Source: an uncultured Clostridia bacterium
GTDB lineage: Bacteria; Bacillota; Clostridia; Oscillospirales; Oscillospiraceae
NCBI GenBank assembly: GCA_947173485.1
Contig: CAMWFH010000003.1
Span: 1 to 64,000, forward strand
DNA length: 64,000 bases
Reading direction: 5' to 3'
The position numbers and the translations under genes were made by a program. Below, one piece after another: positions 39,197 through 47,422 of the stretch (positions are counted from its first letter, which is position 1; each line of letters starts with the position of its first letter). Under the pieces are notes generated by a model that saw nothing but the letters and a program-made list of their open reading frames with translations, was not told the DNA's origin and searched no databases.

Positions 39197-41023
39197 ATGA
39201 CAAAGGGCGAGCTGCTGGACAAGGCCAACTCCCTCCCCCTGACGCCGGGGGTCTATCTGATGAAAAACGCCGGCCACGAGGTGATCTATGTCGGCAAGGC
39301 CAAGCGGCTGAAGAACCGGGTCAGCCAATACTTCCAGTCCGGCTCCGGTCACGACTTCAAGACCCACGTCATGGTGGGCCAGGTCCACGACTTCGACACC
39401 ATCCTGGTCCGCTCGGAGTTCGAGGCCCTGGTGCTGGAGAACGCCCTGATCAAGCAGTATATGCCCAAGTACAACATCCTCCTGAAGGACGGCAAGGGCT
39501 TCCCCTTCGTCCGCCTCTCCGCCGACAGCTATCCCCGGTTCTCCCTGGTCAACAAGCCGGAGAAGGACGGGGCGCGGTACTTCGGCCCCTTCGGAGGCCG
39601 GCTGGAGACCCGCCACGCCCTGGAGGCGGTCTGGTCCGCCTTCAAGCTGCCCACCTGCTCCCACCAGTTCCCCCGGGACCTGAACAAGGAGCGTCCCTGC
39701 CTCAACCACCATATGGGCCGGTGCGATGGGTTCTGCCGGGGCGTCCCTGACGGCGCGGAGTACCGCCGCCGGGTGGAGCAGGCGGTGCTGCTGATGACGG
39801 GGAAGGTGTCGGAGGTCCTTACCGGGCTGGAGGCGGACATGGCCCAGGCGGCGGAGGACTTGCAGTTCGAGCGGGCGGCGGAGCTGCGGGACCGTCTGCG
39901 GGCCATCCAGACCCTGCGGAAGCGGCAGAAGGTGGTGGCCGCCAACGCCACGGACACCGACGTTTGGGGCCTCTATCGGGAGGCCCGGTGCTGCTACGCC
40001 GTCCTCCACTACGAGCAGGGCCAGCTCCTCTACCGGGAAGCCCAGGTGTTCAAGGCCCCCGCCAACGAGGAGGACCCGGAGATGCTCTCCGCCCTCCTGC
40101 TGCAATACTACGGCGACAGGACCGCCCTGCCCCGGGAGATCATCCTCCCCTGGGCCATCGAGGACGCGGACGTCTTTGCCCAGCTGCTGGAGGAGAAGTG
40201 CGGCCACAGGGTCCGCCTGACCGTCCCCCAGCGGGGAGAGAAGGCGGAGATCCTGGCCATGGCCGCGAACAACGCCCGGGAGGAAGCGGAGCGGGTGACC
40301 ACCAAGGAGGAGCGCATCGACCGGACCCTGGCCCTCTTCGCCAAGATGACCGGCCTGCCGGACCTGCCCAAGCGGATGGAGGCCTACGATATCTCCAACA
40401 CCGGCGGCAGCGACATCGTGGCCTCTATGACGGTGTTCCACGGCGCCGCGCCGGCCAAGAGCCTGTACCGCCGGTTCAAGATCAAGGAGTTATCAGGGAC
40501 GCCGGACGACTACCGCTCCATGGAGGAGGTCCTCCGCCGGCGCGTCCAGCGGTTTTTGGACGGGGACGAGAAGTTCTCCCCCCTGCCGGACGTGTTCCTG
40601 ATCGACGGCGGCGAGACCCACGCAGCTGTGGCGGAGCGGGTGCTGAGGGAGTTCGGGCTCGATATCCCGGTGTTTGGCATGGTGAAGGACCACCGCCACC
40701 GGACCCGGGCCCTGGTCACCGCCGGGGGACGGGAGATCGGCATCCAGCAGAACCAGGCGGTCTTTTCCCTGGTGGGGCGCATCCAGGAGGAGACCCACCG
40801 GTTCGCCGTCACCTACCACCACGAGAGCCATGGCCGCAGCGCCAGGCAGTCCGTCCTGGACGGCATCCCCGGCGTGGGGGAGGCCCGGAAGAAGGCTTTG
40901 CTGGCCCATTTCGGCACGGTGAAGGCCATCCGGGCCGCCAGCCTGGAGGACTTGCAGGCGGTGGTGCCTAAGAACGCCGCCATGGAGATCTTCAAGTATT
41001 TCCAAAACGAAATTGACAAATGA
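39197..41023 (+). CDS. uvrC: Excinuclease ABC subunit C
   Basis: A 608-residue nuclease that makes both incisions in nucleotide excision repair with UvrAB. The N-terminal GIY-YIG domain appears as LPLTPGVYLMKNAGHEVIYV followed by GKAKRLKNRVSQYF. The UVR motif is LQFERAAELRDRLRAI. The C-terminal RNase H-like nuclease (YDISNTGGSDIVASMTVF, then LIDGG) and the helix-hairpin-helix end (IPGVGEARKKALLAHFGT) are complete. I chose ATG 39197 because GAGGAGG (39182-39188) is well placed; the frame stays open upstream only as antisense of the FecR gene. Confidence 0.98.
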   Translation: MTKGELLDKANSLPLTPGVYLMKNAGHEVIYVGKAKRLKNRVSQYFQSGSGHDFKTHVMVGQVHDFDTILVRSEFEALVLENALIKQYMPKYNILLKDGKGFPFVRLSADSYPRFSLVNKPEKDGARYFGPFGGRLETRHALEAVWSAFKLPTCSHQFPRDLNKERPCLNHHMGRCDGFCRGVPDGAEYRRRVEQAVLLMTGKVSEVLTGLEADMAQAAEDLQFERAAELRDRLRAIQTLRKRQKVVAANATDTDVWGLYREARCCYAVLHYEQGQLLYREAQVFKAPANEEDPEMLSALLLQYYGDRTALPREIILPWAIEDADVFAQLLEEKCGHRVRLTVPQRGEKAEILAMAANNAREEAERVTTKEERIDRTLALFAKMTGLPDLPKRMEAYDISNTGGSDIVASMTVFHGAAPAKSLYRRFKIKELSGTPDDYRSMEEVLRRRVQRFLDGDEKFSPLPDVFLIDGGETHAAVAERVLREFGLDIPVFGMVKDHRHRTRALVTAGGREIGIQQNQAVFSLVGRIQEETHRFAVTYHHESHGRSARQSVLDGIPGVGEARKKALLAHFGTVKAIRAASLEDLQAVVPKNAAMEIFKYFQNEIDK

Positions 41024-41041
41024 TAGGAGACATGGTATTTT
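41013..41041 (+). promoter_or_regulatory. Promoter of the 41077 gene, embedded in the end of uvrC
   Basis: Perfect TTGACA (41013-41018) inside the last codons of uvrC and TATTTT (41036-41041), spacer 17. Confidence 0.7.
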
Positions 41042-41076
41042 ATAGAAAATAGAGACAGGGGAGGTGTTGCGCAGCG

Positions 41077-41526
41077 ATGAAACGGATAAAAACAAAAGCC
41101 CTTATCCTTCTGATCGTAGCCGGATCGCTGTGCTACCTATGGTGGCTCAGGACGCCCCCGATCGCGGACCTTTTCCGCACGGCGGCAGAGGATGTAGATG
41201 ACGCTGCTTTCCAGCTCCTGCTGGAGGACACCCCTCCAGGCAACCTTCCCTGGATATACCTGACGCCCCAGGAGCGCGCAGCGTTCACAGAGCTTTTGTC
41301 GTCCATCTCTGTACGCCGGTACGGCTTTTGGCAGGAGAGCCATCCCTCTCGCGGCCGCGATTTTATCCGGCTCTGGTTCTCTTTGAAAAGCGGGGACACG
41401 GTGTTCCTTGATTTTTACCCAGGCGGACGGTATATCACGTTCCGGTGGGGAACGAAGCATTTCTATGTGCCGGACGCGGCCCGGCTCTATGAGGCGATCT
41501 TGGACATCTCCGCTTCTCATAACTAA
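41077..41526 (+). CDS. Membrane-anchored unknown protein, paralogue of 14154-14648
   Basis: A 149-residue protein with a Lys/Arg-rich start and one hydrophobic segment (ALILLIVAGSLCYLWWL, about residues 8-24), so anchored in the membrane. The remaining domain parallels the unknown protein in the folate operon: LTPQERAAFTELLSSISVRRYGFWQES, split here as LTPQERAAFTELL and SISVRRYGFWQES, followed by a TVFLDFYPG strand and a final LYEAILDI helix. The function is unknown. It has GGGGAGGTG upstream of ATG 41077, its own promoter and its own terminator. Confidence 0.75.
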   Translation: MKRIKTKALILLIVAGSLCYLWWLRTPPIADLFRTAAEDVDDAAFQLLLEDTPPGNLPWIYLTPQERAAFTELLSSISVRRYGFWQESHPSRGRDFIRLWFSLKSGDTVFLDFYPGGRYITFRWGTKHFYVPDAARLYEAILDISASHN

Positions 41527-41530
41527 ACAG

Positions 41531-41568
41531 AACGGCGCGGGACCTTTTCGGCCCCGCGCCGTTTCTCT
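41531..41568. terminator. Terminator between the 41077 gene and lysS
   Basis: A perfect 11-bp stem, AACGGCGCGGG (41531-41541) with CCCGCGCCGTT (41553-41563), then TCTCTCT. It lies in the short gap of convergent genes, so it may act in both directions. Confidence 0.75.
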
Positions 41569-41573
41569 CTACA

Positions 41574-43064
41574 CTAAATGCCCGTCTCCTCCGCCTTCTG
41601 CTCCAGCGGCTTCATGGTGGGGAACAGGATCACGTCCCGGATGCTGTCAGCGCCGGTAAGGAGCATGACGCACCGGTCGATGCCGATGCCCAGGCCGCCG
41701 GTGGGGGGCAGGCCGTACTCCATGGCGGTCAGGTAGTCCTCGTCCATCATCCCCGCCTCATCGTTGCCCTTGGCCCGGGCCTCTACCTCCTTCTGGAACC
41801 GCTGGCGCTGGTCGATGGGGTCGTTCAGCTCCGAGAAGGCGTTGCCCATCTCGCTCCGGCAGATGAACAGCTCGAACCGCTCTGTCAGCCGGGGGTCGGC
41901 GGGGCTCCGCTTGGCCAGGGGGGACACGTCCACCGGGTGCATGGTGATGAAGGTGGGCTGGATCAGCCGCTCCTCCACCTTCTGGTCGAAGGTCTCATAG
42001 AGGGCATGGCCCCAGGTGGGCTCCACGCCGTCCATGTCCACCCCGGCGGCCTTGGCGGCGGCTACAGCCGCCTCATCGCCCTCGATGGCCATATAGTCCA
42101 CGCCGGTATACTGCCGCACCGCCTCCGCCATGGTCAGCCGGGGCCAGCCGGGGGTCAGGTCGATCGCCTCCCCCTGCCAGGTGACAGCGTAGGTCCCCAG
42201 GATCTTCTGGGCCGCGCCGCTCAAAAATGCCTCGAACAGGTCCATCATGTCGTTGAAATCGGCATAGGCCTCATACAGCTCCACGGTGGTGAACTCCGGG
42301 TTGTGCTTGGGATCCATGCCCTCGTTGCGGAAGATCCGCCCGATCTCATAGACCCGCTCCAGCCCCCCCACGATCAGCCGCTTCAGGGACAGCTCCGTGG
42401 CGATGCGCATATACATATCGATGTCCAGGGTGTTGTGGTGGGTGATGAAGGGCCGGGCGGTGGCGCCGCCGGAGATGGTGTTCAGCACCGGCGTCTCCAC
42501 CTCCATATACCCCCGGCCGTCCAAGAACTCCCGGAGATACTTGATGAAGGCGCTGCGGATCTCAAAGTTCCGCCGGACCTCCGGGTTGACGATCAGGTCC
42601 ACATACCGCTGGCGGTACCTGGTCTCCCGGTCGGTGAGGCCGTGGAACTTCTCCGGCAGGGGCAGGAGGGACTTGCTCAGCAGCGTGACCTCCAGGCAGC
42701 GCACGCTCATCTCCCCCCGCTGGGTGCGGAACACCTGGCCCCGGACCCCCACGATATCCCCGATGTCATACTTCTTAAAGACGGCATAGGGCTCCTCGCC
42801 CATGTCGTCCCGCTTGGCGTAGAGCTGGATGCGGCCAGACTTGTCCTGCAAGTCGCAGAAGCTGACCTTGCCCATGCCCCGCTTGCTCATCAGCCGGCCT
42901 GCGATGGTCACCTCCGCATTTTCCAGGGCGTCGAACTGGTCCCGGATCTCCTGGGCGTGGTGGCTGACGGTGTATCTCGTCTGCTGGAAGGGATCCGCGC
43001 CGGCGGCCTGGAGGCCTGCCAGCTTCTCCCGCCGGACCTGCAGCTCGTTCAGTTGCTCTGCCAT
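41574..43064 (-). CDS. lysS: Lysyl-tRNA synthetase, class II
   Basis: A 496-residue cytosolic enzyme that charges tRNA-Lys. The N-terminal OB-fold anticodon-binding domain is visible as VTIAGRLMSKRGMGKVSFCD and GDIVGVRGQVFRTQRGE. Class II motif 2 (RVYEIGRIFRNEGMDPKHNPEF) and motif 3 (GLPPTGGLGIGIDRCVMLLT) are intact. It starts 19 bases after greA, so greA-lysS form an operon, a common pairing in Firmicutes. The stop lies at a bidirectional hairpin. Confidence 0.98.
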   Translation of the reverse strand: MAEQLNELQVRREKLAGLQAAGADPFQQTRYTVSHHAQEIRDQFDALENAEVTIAGRLMSKRGMGKVSFCDLQDKSGRIQLYAKRDDMGEEPYAVFKKYDIGDIVGVRGQVFRTQRGEMSVRCLEVTLLSKSLLPLPEKFHGLTDRETRYRQRYVDLIVNPEVRRNFEIRSAFIKYLREFLDGRGYMEVETPVLNTISGGATARPFITHHNTLDIDMYMRIATELSLKRLIVGGLERVYEIGRIFRNEGMDPKHNPEFTTVELYEAYADFNDMMDLFEAFLSGAAQKILGTYAVTWQGEAIDLTPGWPRLTMAEAVRQYTGVDYMAIEGDEAAVAAAKAAGVDMDGVEPTWGHALYETFDQKVEERLIQPTFITMHPVDVSPLAKRSPADPRLTERFELFICRSEMGNAFSELNDPIDQRQRFQKEVEARAKGNDEAGMMDEDYLTAMEYGLPPTGGLGIGIDRCVMLLTGADSIRDVILFPTMKPLEQKAEETGI

Positions 43065-43083
43065 GCTCTTTCTCTCCGTTTTC

Positions 43084-43566
43084 TCATCGCTCGATGGAAT
43101 CGATGCGGTATTGGATGCTCCCCGCCGGGGCCTCGACGGTGACCACGTCGCCCACGGCCGCGCCCATCATGGCCTTGCCGAAGGGGGACTCCTCACTGAT
43201 GGCGCCCACGGCCAGATCGGCCTCCTGGCTGCCGACGATGCGGTAGACAGGCATGACCTTGCCGTCCTTCATCCGGGTGCAGGAGACCTTGGTCCCGATG
43301 CTCACCACGTCGCTGGGGGCCCCGCTCTCGTCCACCACCACCGCGTGGAGGATGATCTCCTCCAGCTCGGCGATGCGGGAGTAGAGCTTGCCCTGCTCGT
43401 TCTTGGCCTCCTCGAACTCGCTGTTCTCGCTCAGGTCGCCAAAGCCCCGGGCCTCCTTGAGCAGCTCGGCGACCTCCCTCTCCCGAACGGTCTGGAGGTA
43501 GTTCAGCTCGTCCTTCAGCTCCTGGAGCCGGGCCTCGCTCATCCTATGCTCTTTCTTCACTTTCAT
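43084..43566 (-). CDS. greA: Transcription elongation factor GreA
   Basis: A 160-residue factor that stimulates cleavage of backtracked RNA by RNA polymerase. The N-terminal coiled coil carries the acidic tip FGDLSENSEFEEAKNEQ. The C-terminal FKBP-like domain has SPFGKAMMGAAVGDVVTVEA. I chose ATG 43566 (MKVKKEHRMSEARL) because AGGAG lies 11 bases upstream; ATG 43542 is the alternative. The promoter is at 43704-43676, inside the end of the upstream gene. Confidence 0.96.
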   Translation of the reverse strand: MKVKKEHRMSEARLQELKDELNYLQTVREREVAELLKEARGFGDLSENSEFEEAKNEQGKLYSRIAELEEIILHAVVVDESGAPSDVVSIGTKVSCTRMKDGKVMPVYRIVGSQEADLAVGAISEESPFGKAMMGAAVGDVVTVEAPAGSIQYRIDSIER

Positions 43567-43628
43567 GATCGACCTATCTCCTTTTCACGATATGGCCCCG
43601 CGCCGTGGCGGGAAGAGACTGCGATAGA

Positions 43629-43704
43629 CCGGCACAAGGGCGGCGTGACGCCCGCCCTTGTCCGGTCGCTACTGCATTATAGAGGGTTTTCCCCCCGCTG
43701 TCAA
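43629..43704 (-). promoter_or_regulatory. greA-lysS promoter and leader hairpin
   Basis: Minus strand perfect TTGACA (43704-43699) and perfect TATAAT (43681-43676), spacer 17; the boxes overlap the last codons of the upstream gene. Just after the transcript start, an imperfect hairpin (43664-43629) with arms around ACAAGGGCGG and CCGCCCTTGT could act as terminator of the upstream gene or as leader structure. Confidence 0.82.
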
Positions 43705-44406
43705 CCGGGCCGGGGGAGAAAAGTCCTCCTTTTTGATCCGCCCCGCAGCGAACAGCGCGCCTAAGAGCTGGTCCTGGGCAGGATCGCCCGCCGGGTGGGG
43801 CAGGGGGAAGTAGGCGGACAGGTCGCCCTTGGACCCCTCCCAGAGGGCAACGGACACATCCGGGCACAAAAGGTCCTCCGGCGGCTCCTGGAGCAGAATC
43901 GCCCCGTGGACGCCCCGGCACAGGTCCCTGAGCTCCACCACCTGCATGGCCACGCCGGCCTCCCAGCGCAGCTCGTGGGCCAGCTCCTCCCCGCCGCCGC
44001 CGGCGAAGAGCTTCAGATAGCGGACCTTCCGGGAGAGCTCCCGCAGCAGCTCGCCCACCGTGGAAGTGGGCGCCGGGGCCAGGACCGCCACCGTGGAGCT
44101 GCGGGGATCCAGTCCCGCCTCCGTCAGGCGGCTGACCAGGGTCTCCACCGCCACCGCCCGCCGCAGGGCCAGGTCCGATGCCGGCAGGATGCCCCGGCTG
44201 GTGAACAGCTCCAGCCCCGAGAAGTTTTCTGGAAAGACCGCCTGGTGGACGCCCTGCCGCCTTAGGACCTTGGCGGCCCGGCGGACCAGCCAGCGCATCC
44301 GCCAGCCCCGCCGCTCCGGCAGGGCCACCTGGAGGAAGGGCACACCGGCCACCTGGATCTCCTCCAGAGCGAAGCGAGGGGCAGGGTAGTAGATATAACC
44401 GAACAT
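43669..44406 (-). CDS. Unrecognised 245-residue protein
   Basis: I do not recognise a family. The protein is 245 residues, with no signal peptide or membrane helix. It is Arg-rich in the first third (RRGWRMRWLVRRAAKVLRRQ) and then shows alternating hydrophobic strands and Gly-rich turns (SSTVAVLAPAPTSTVGELLR, YLKLFAGGGGEELA), suggestive of a Rossmann-like alpha/beta fold. GGAGG sits 8-10 bases before ATG 44406 on the minus strand. It is downstream of the ftsEX-hydrolase operon and upstream of greA, whose promoter lies in its last codons. Confidence 0.7.
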   Translation of the reverse strand: MFGYIYYPAPRFALEEIQVAGVPFLQVALPERRGWRMRWLVRRAAKVLRRQGVHQAVFPENFSGLELFTSRGILPASDLALRRAVAVETLVSRLTEAGLDPRSSTVAVLAPAPTSTVGELLRELSRKVRYLKLFAGGGGEELAHELRWEAGVAMQVVELRDLCRGVHGAILLQEPPEDLLCPDVSVALWEGSKGDLSAYFPLPHPAGDPAQDQLLGALFAAGRIKKEDFSPPARLTAGGKPSIMQ

Positions 44407-44422
44407 ACGCGATACCTCCTGT

Positions 44423-44443
44423 CCCTTTTTGTCAGAAAAAGGG
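44423..44443 (-). terminator. Hairpin after the M23 hydrolase gene
   Basis: CCCTTTTT (44423-44430) and AAAAAGGG (44436-44443) form an 8-bp stem that is U-rich on the minus-strand transcript. It lies between the hydrolase gene and the next gene, which may have its own start site or rely on readthrough. Confidence 0.5.
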
Positions 44444-44489
44444 TCTGAAAAACCTCCTGTGCCAAGCGGCAGCCTGTCCGCTCCGCGCT

Positions 44490-45689
44490 TTACCAGTTGC
44501 CCCGGATGTAGTTGGTCAAATACTTCAGCGGATCCACCAGCTGGCCGTTCTCCCGGATCTCAAAGTGGAGATGGGGGCCGTTGACGTTGCCGGTGGCGCC
44601 GGTGATGCCCAGCACCTGGCCCTGGCTCACCTTCTGTCCCACCGTCACCTTCCGGCTGCTCATATGGGCGTAGAGGGTGGAGTAGCCGGTGCCGTGGGAG
44701 ACCACCACATAGTTGCCATAGGAGTTGTTCCACTGGGAGATGGTGACCACCCCGGCCTTAGCCGCTTTCACCTCGGAGGTGTAGTAGGTCCGGCCGATGT
44801 CCACGCCCTTGTGGTTGCCGTTGGTCACGACGCCGGTGACCGCCCCCCGGTAGCCGTAGGGGGAGGTGATATAGCGGCTGGACACCGGCCAGGCGTAGCC
44901 GCCCTTGGTGCCGGAGCCCAGCTGGGCCGCCAGCTCCTGCTCCTTCTTCTTGATCTGGGCCTGGATGTCGTTGTAGGCCTTCTCCTTCTCCGCCAGCAGC
45001 GCCTTGGCGGCCTCCTCGTTCTCCTTGATCCTATTGATCAGCGCCGTGGCGGCGGCCCGCTGGTCGTCCAGCTCCGCCTTCCGCTCGCTGAGTTCTTTTT
45101 TCTGCGCCTCCTGGTCCGCCCGGTGGGCTTCCAGCTCCGCCTGCTTGGCGGCGATCTGGGTCTGGAGGTCCTGGAGGGTGTCGATCACCCCCTGGTCGTA
45201 GTCCATGATCTCCTGGATGTCCGACAGCCGGCCTAAAAGGTCCGTAAAGTCCTCCGACTTGAAGAGGATGGACCAGTAGGAGACAGTGCCGTTCTCCTCC
45301 ATGGCCCTCACCCGCTTGCAGAACAGCGCATACTGGGCCCGCTCCTTCTCCTCCGTCTCCGCCAGCTCCGCCTCGGTCTGCTCGATCAGCAGGTCGTAGT
45401 TGGCGATGACCCCCTCGATGGCGGCGATCTGGCTGGCCAGGGCGGCGCTCTGCTGGTCCAGCAGGGCCTTCTTGGCCAGAGCGTCCTCCTTGTCGTCCTT
45501 CAGCTTGTCGATCTCCGCCTGGAGCGCTTTGCGCTGCTGGGCGTAGCTGCTGGCGTCGTTCTTCAGCGCGTCGATCTCCTTCTGGGTCACCGCCTGGGCG
45601 GCGGGGGCCAGGACCTCCAGCTGGAGGGAGCTGAGGACGAACAGCAGGACCAGAAAGACCTTCATGGCCCTGGATAGTTTCTTTTTCAT
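44490..45689 (-). CDS. CwlO/EnvC-like coiled-coil M23 peptidoglycan hydrolase
   Basis: A 399-residue exported protein. The signal peptide (VFLVLLFVLSSLQLEVLAPAA) ends near residue 33. Two long coiled coils rich in Lys, Glu and Gln cover about residues 35-245. A C-terminal LytM/M23 domain carries the zinc ligands in NHKGVDIGRT (the H-x-x-x-D motif) and HLHFE (GPHLHFEIRENG). It is downstream of ftsE and ftsX, which fits the established model in which FtsEX opens and activates a coiled-coil hydrolase (CwlO, PcsB, EnvC). I chose ATG 45689 because GGAGG lies 6-8 bases upstream. Confidence 0.93.
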   Translation of the reverse strand: MKKKLSRAMKVFLVLLFVLSSLQLEVLAPAAQAVTQKEIDALKNDASSYAQQRKALQAEIDKLKDDKEDALAKKALLDQQSAALASQIAAIEGVIANYDLLIEQTEAELAETEEKERAQYALFCKRVRAMEENGTVSYWSILFKSEDFTDLLGRLSDIQEIMDYDQGVIDTLQDLQTQIAAKQAELEAHRADQEAQKKELSERKAELDDQRAAATALINRIKENEEAAKALLAEKEKAYNDIQAQIKKKEQELAAQLGSGTKGGYAWPVSSRYITSPYGYRGAVTGVVTNGNHKGVDIGRTYYTSEVKAAKAGVVTISQWNNSYGNYVVVSHGTGYSTLYAHMSSRKVTVGQKVSQGQVLGITGATGNVNGPHLHFEIRENGQLVDPLKYLTNYIRGNW

Positions 45690-45712
45690 GATGGACCTCC
45701 TTATGTAGCCGC

Positions 45713-46609
45713 TCAGACCTTGAGGAACTGCCGGATGGCGGAGAGGCTGCCTCCCACGCCGATCAGCATCCCCGCCCCTAGGAAGATGCCGGCCACCGGC
45801 TTCCACATGGCGGAGAAGGGGACGATGTGGATCAGGGCGATGACATCAGACCCGGCCACCCCCTGGGTGATGGCGCTGTACAGCCCCCACTGGAGCAGGA
45901 AGGCGATGACCGCCGACAGCAGCCCCAGCAGGAACCCCTCGTAGACGAAGGGCCAGCGGATGAAGCCGTTGCTGGCTCCCACCATCTTCATGATGGCGAT
46001 CTCGTCCCGCCGGTCAAAGGTGGTGAGCTTGATGGTGTTGGCGATGATGAAGACGGACACCAGCAGCAGGATCGCCACCAGGGACAGGCACACCACCCCG
46101 GCGATGTTCCGCAGGGCGATGAACCCATCGGACACCTCCTCATAGGCGTTCACCCGGGCGATGCCCTCCACGCTCCGCAGCTCCTCCACCGTCACCCGGG
46201 TCAGGCTGATGTCGTTCAGATGGATGGCGTAGCGGTGGCGGAAGATCTTGCTGTCCAAGTCCTGATAGAGGGCCTGGTCCTCATACTTCGCCACGAAGTC
46301 CGCCATGGCCTGGTCCCGGGAGATGAACTGGACCGAGGCCACATTGTCCACCCGGGAAAGGATGGAGTCCAGGGCCCTGGCCTGGCTGTCGCTCAGCTCC
46401 TCGTCCACGAAGGCCAGCACCTCGCTGGCGTCCTCCAGCTCCTGGAGGTTGGCGTTGGCGTTCACCGCCACCAGGGAGAAGGTGCCCATGATCAGCAGGC
46501 AGGCCACCGTGATGCCGATGGCCGCGAAGGACATGAAGCCGTGGTTGAACATGTTCTTGACGCCCTCGGAGACAAAATACCCAATGTCGTGATGTACTCG
46601 TCTTGCCAT
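45713..46609 (-). CDS. ftsX: Cell division protein FtsX
   Basis: A 298-residue membrane protein with the FtsX topology: one N-terminal helix (AIGITVACLLIMGTFSLVAV), a large extracellular loop with LEDASEVLAFVDEEL, and three C-terminal helices with VSVFIIANTIKLTTFDRRDE preceding KMVGASNGFIRWPF. With FtsE it transmits ATP hydrolysis to the extracellular hydrolase encoded 23 bases downstream. It starts 6 bases after ftsE. Confidence 0.95.
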   Translation of the reverse strand: MARRVHHDIGYFVSEGVKNMFNHGFMSFAAIGITVACLLIMGTFSLVAVNANANLQELEDASEVLAFVDEELSDSQARALDSILSRVDNVASVQFISRDQAMADFVAKYEDQALYQDLDSKIFRHRYAIHLNDISLTRVTVEELRSVEGIARVNAYEEVSDGFIALRNIAGVVCLSLVAILLLVSVFIIANTIKLTTFDRRDEIAIMKMVGASNGFIRWPFVYEGFLLGLLSAVIAFLLQWGLYSAITQGVAGSDVIALIHIVPFSAMWKPVAGIFLGAGMLIGVGGSLSAIRQFLKV

Positions 46610-46615
46610 TCCTAC

Positions 46616-47299
46616 TTACCTCTTTACCTCATACCGCCCCACGCTGTCGCTGATGACCCGACCGCCCTCCAGCATGACCACCCGCTTGCCGAAGTGGTCC
46701 ACCAGGTCCCGCTCGTGGGTCACGATCAGCATGGTGGTGCCCAGCTCGTTGATCTTGCTCAAGAGGGTCATGATCTCCAGGGAGCGGGCGGGATCCAGGT
46801 TGCCGGTGGGCTCATCGGCGATGATGGTGGAGGGGTTGTTCAGCAGGGCCCTGGCGATGGCCACCCGCTGCTGCTCGCCGCCGCTGAGCTCATCGGGGAA
46901 GCGGCGGCTCTTGTTCTCCAGTCCCACCAGGTCCAGCACATAGGGGATGCGCTTCTGGATCTCCTTGGGGGAGGCCCCCACGGCCCGCATGGCAAAGACC
47001 ATATTGTCCCAGACGTTCTTGTTGTTGATCAGGCGGAAGTCCTGGAAGATGACCCCCACGGTCCGCCGCAGGTGGGGGATCTGCCACTCCTTGATATTGG
47101 ACAGGCTGAACCCGTTGACCATCACCCGGCCCCCGGTGGGCATGATCTCACCAGTGAGGAGCTTGATGACGGTGGACTTGCCGGAGCCGGAGGGCCCCAC
47201 CAGGAAGGCGAACTCCCCGTCCCCCAGCTCCAGGGTCAGCCCGTTCAGGGCCCTGGTGCCGTTGGGGTATTCCTTTACTACATCGAGCATTCGAATCAT
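46616..47299 (-). CDS. ftsE: Cell division ATP-binding protein FtsE
   Basis: A 227-residue ABC ATPase. It has Walker A GPSGSGKSTVIKLL at about residues 36-43, signature LSGGEQQRVAIARAL, and Walker B TIIADEPTGNLD. The N-terminus MIRMLDVVKEYPNGTRALNG and short length are typical of FtsE. It is the first gene of the ftsE-ftsX-hydrolase operon and is expressed from the promoter at 47387-47358. Confidence 0.97.
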   Translation of the reverse strand: MIRMLDVVKEYPNGTRALNGLTLELGDGEFAFLVGPSGSGKSTVIKLLTGEIMPTGGRVMVNGFSLSNIKEWQIPHLRRTVGVIFQDFRLINNKNVWDNMVFAMRAVGASPKEIQKRIPYVLDLVGLENKSRRFPDELSGGEQQRVAIARALLNNPSTIIADEPTGNLDPARSLEIMTLLSKINELGTTMLIVTHERDLVDHFGKRVVMLEGGRVISDSVGRYEVKR

Positions 47300-47357
47300 A
47301 TCTACTCTATCTCCTTAGCCGCCTCCATACCGCGGCACTGTCAGCATATCGAATGTC

Positions 47358-47387
47358 ATTATATAAAATAAGGGGCGGGTTCGTCAA
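47358..47387 (-). promoter_or_regulatory. ftsE operon promoter
   Basis: Minus strand TTGACG (47387-47382) and perfect TATAAT (47363-47358), spacer 18. Confidence 0.82.
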
Positions 47388-47422
47388 GGGAAAAATGAGA
47401 GATGGAACGATCTGGGCCGCCG

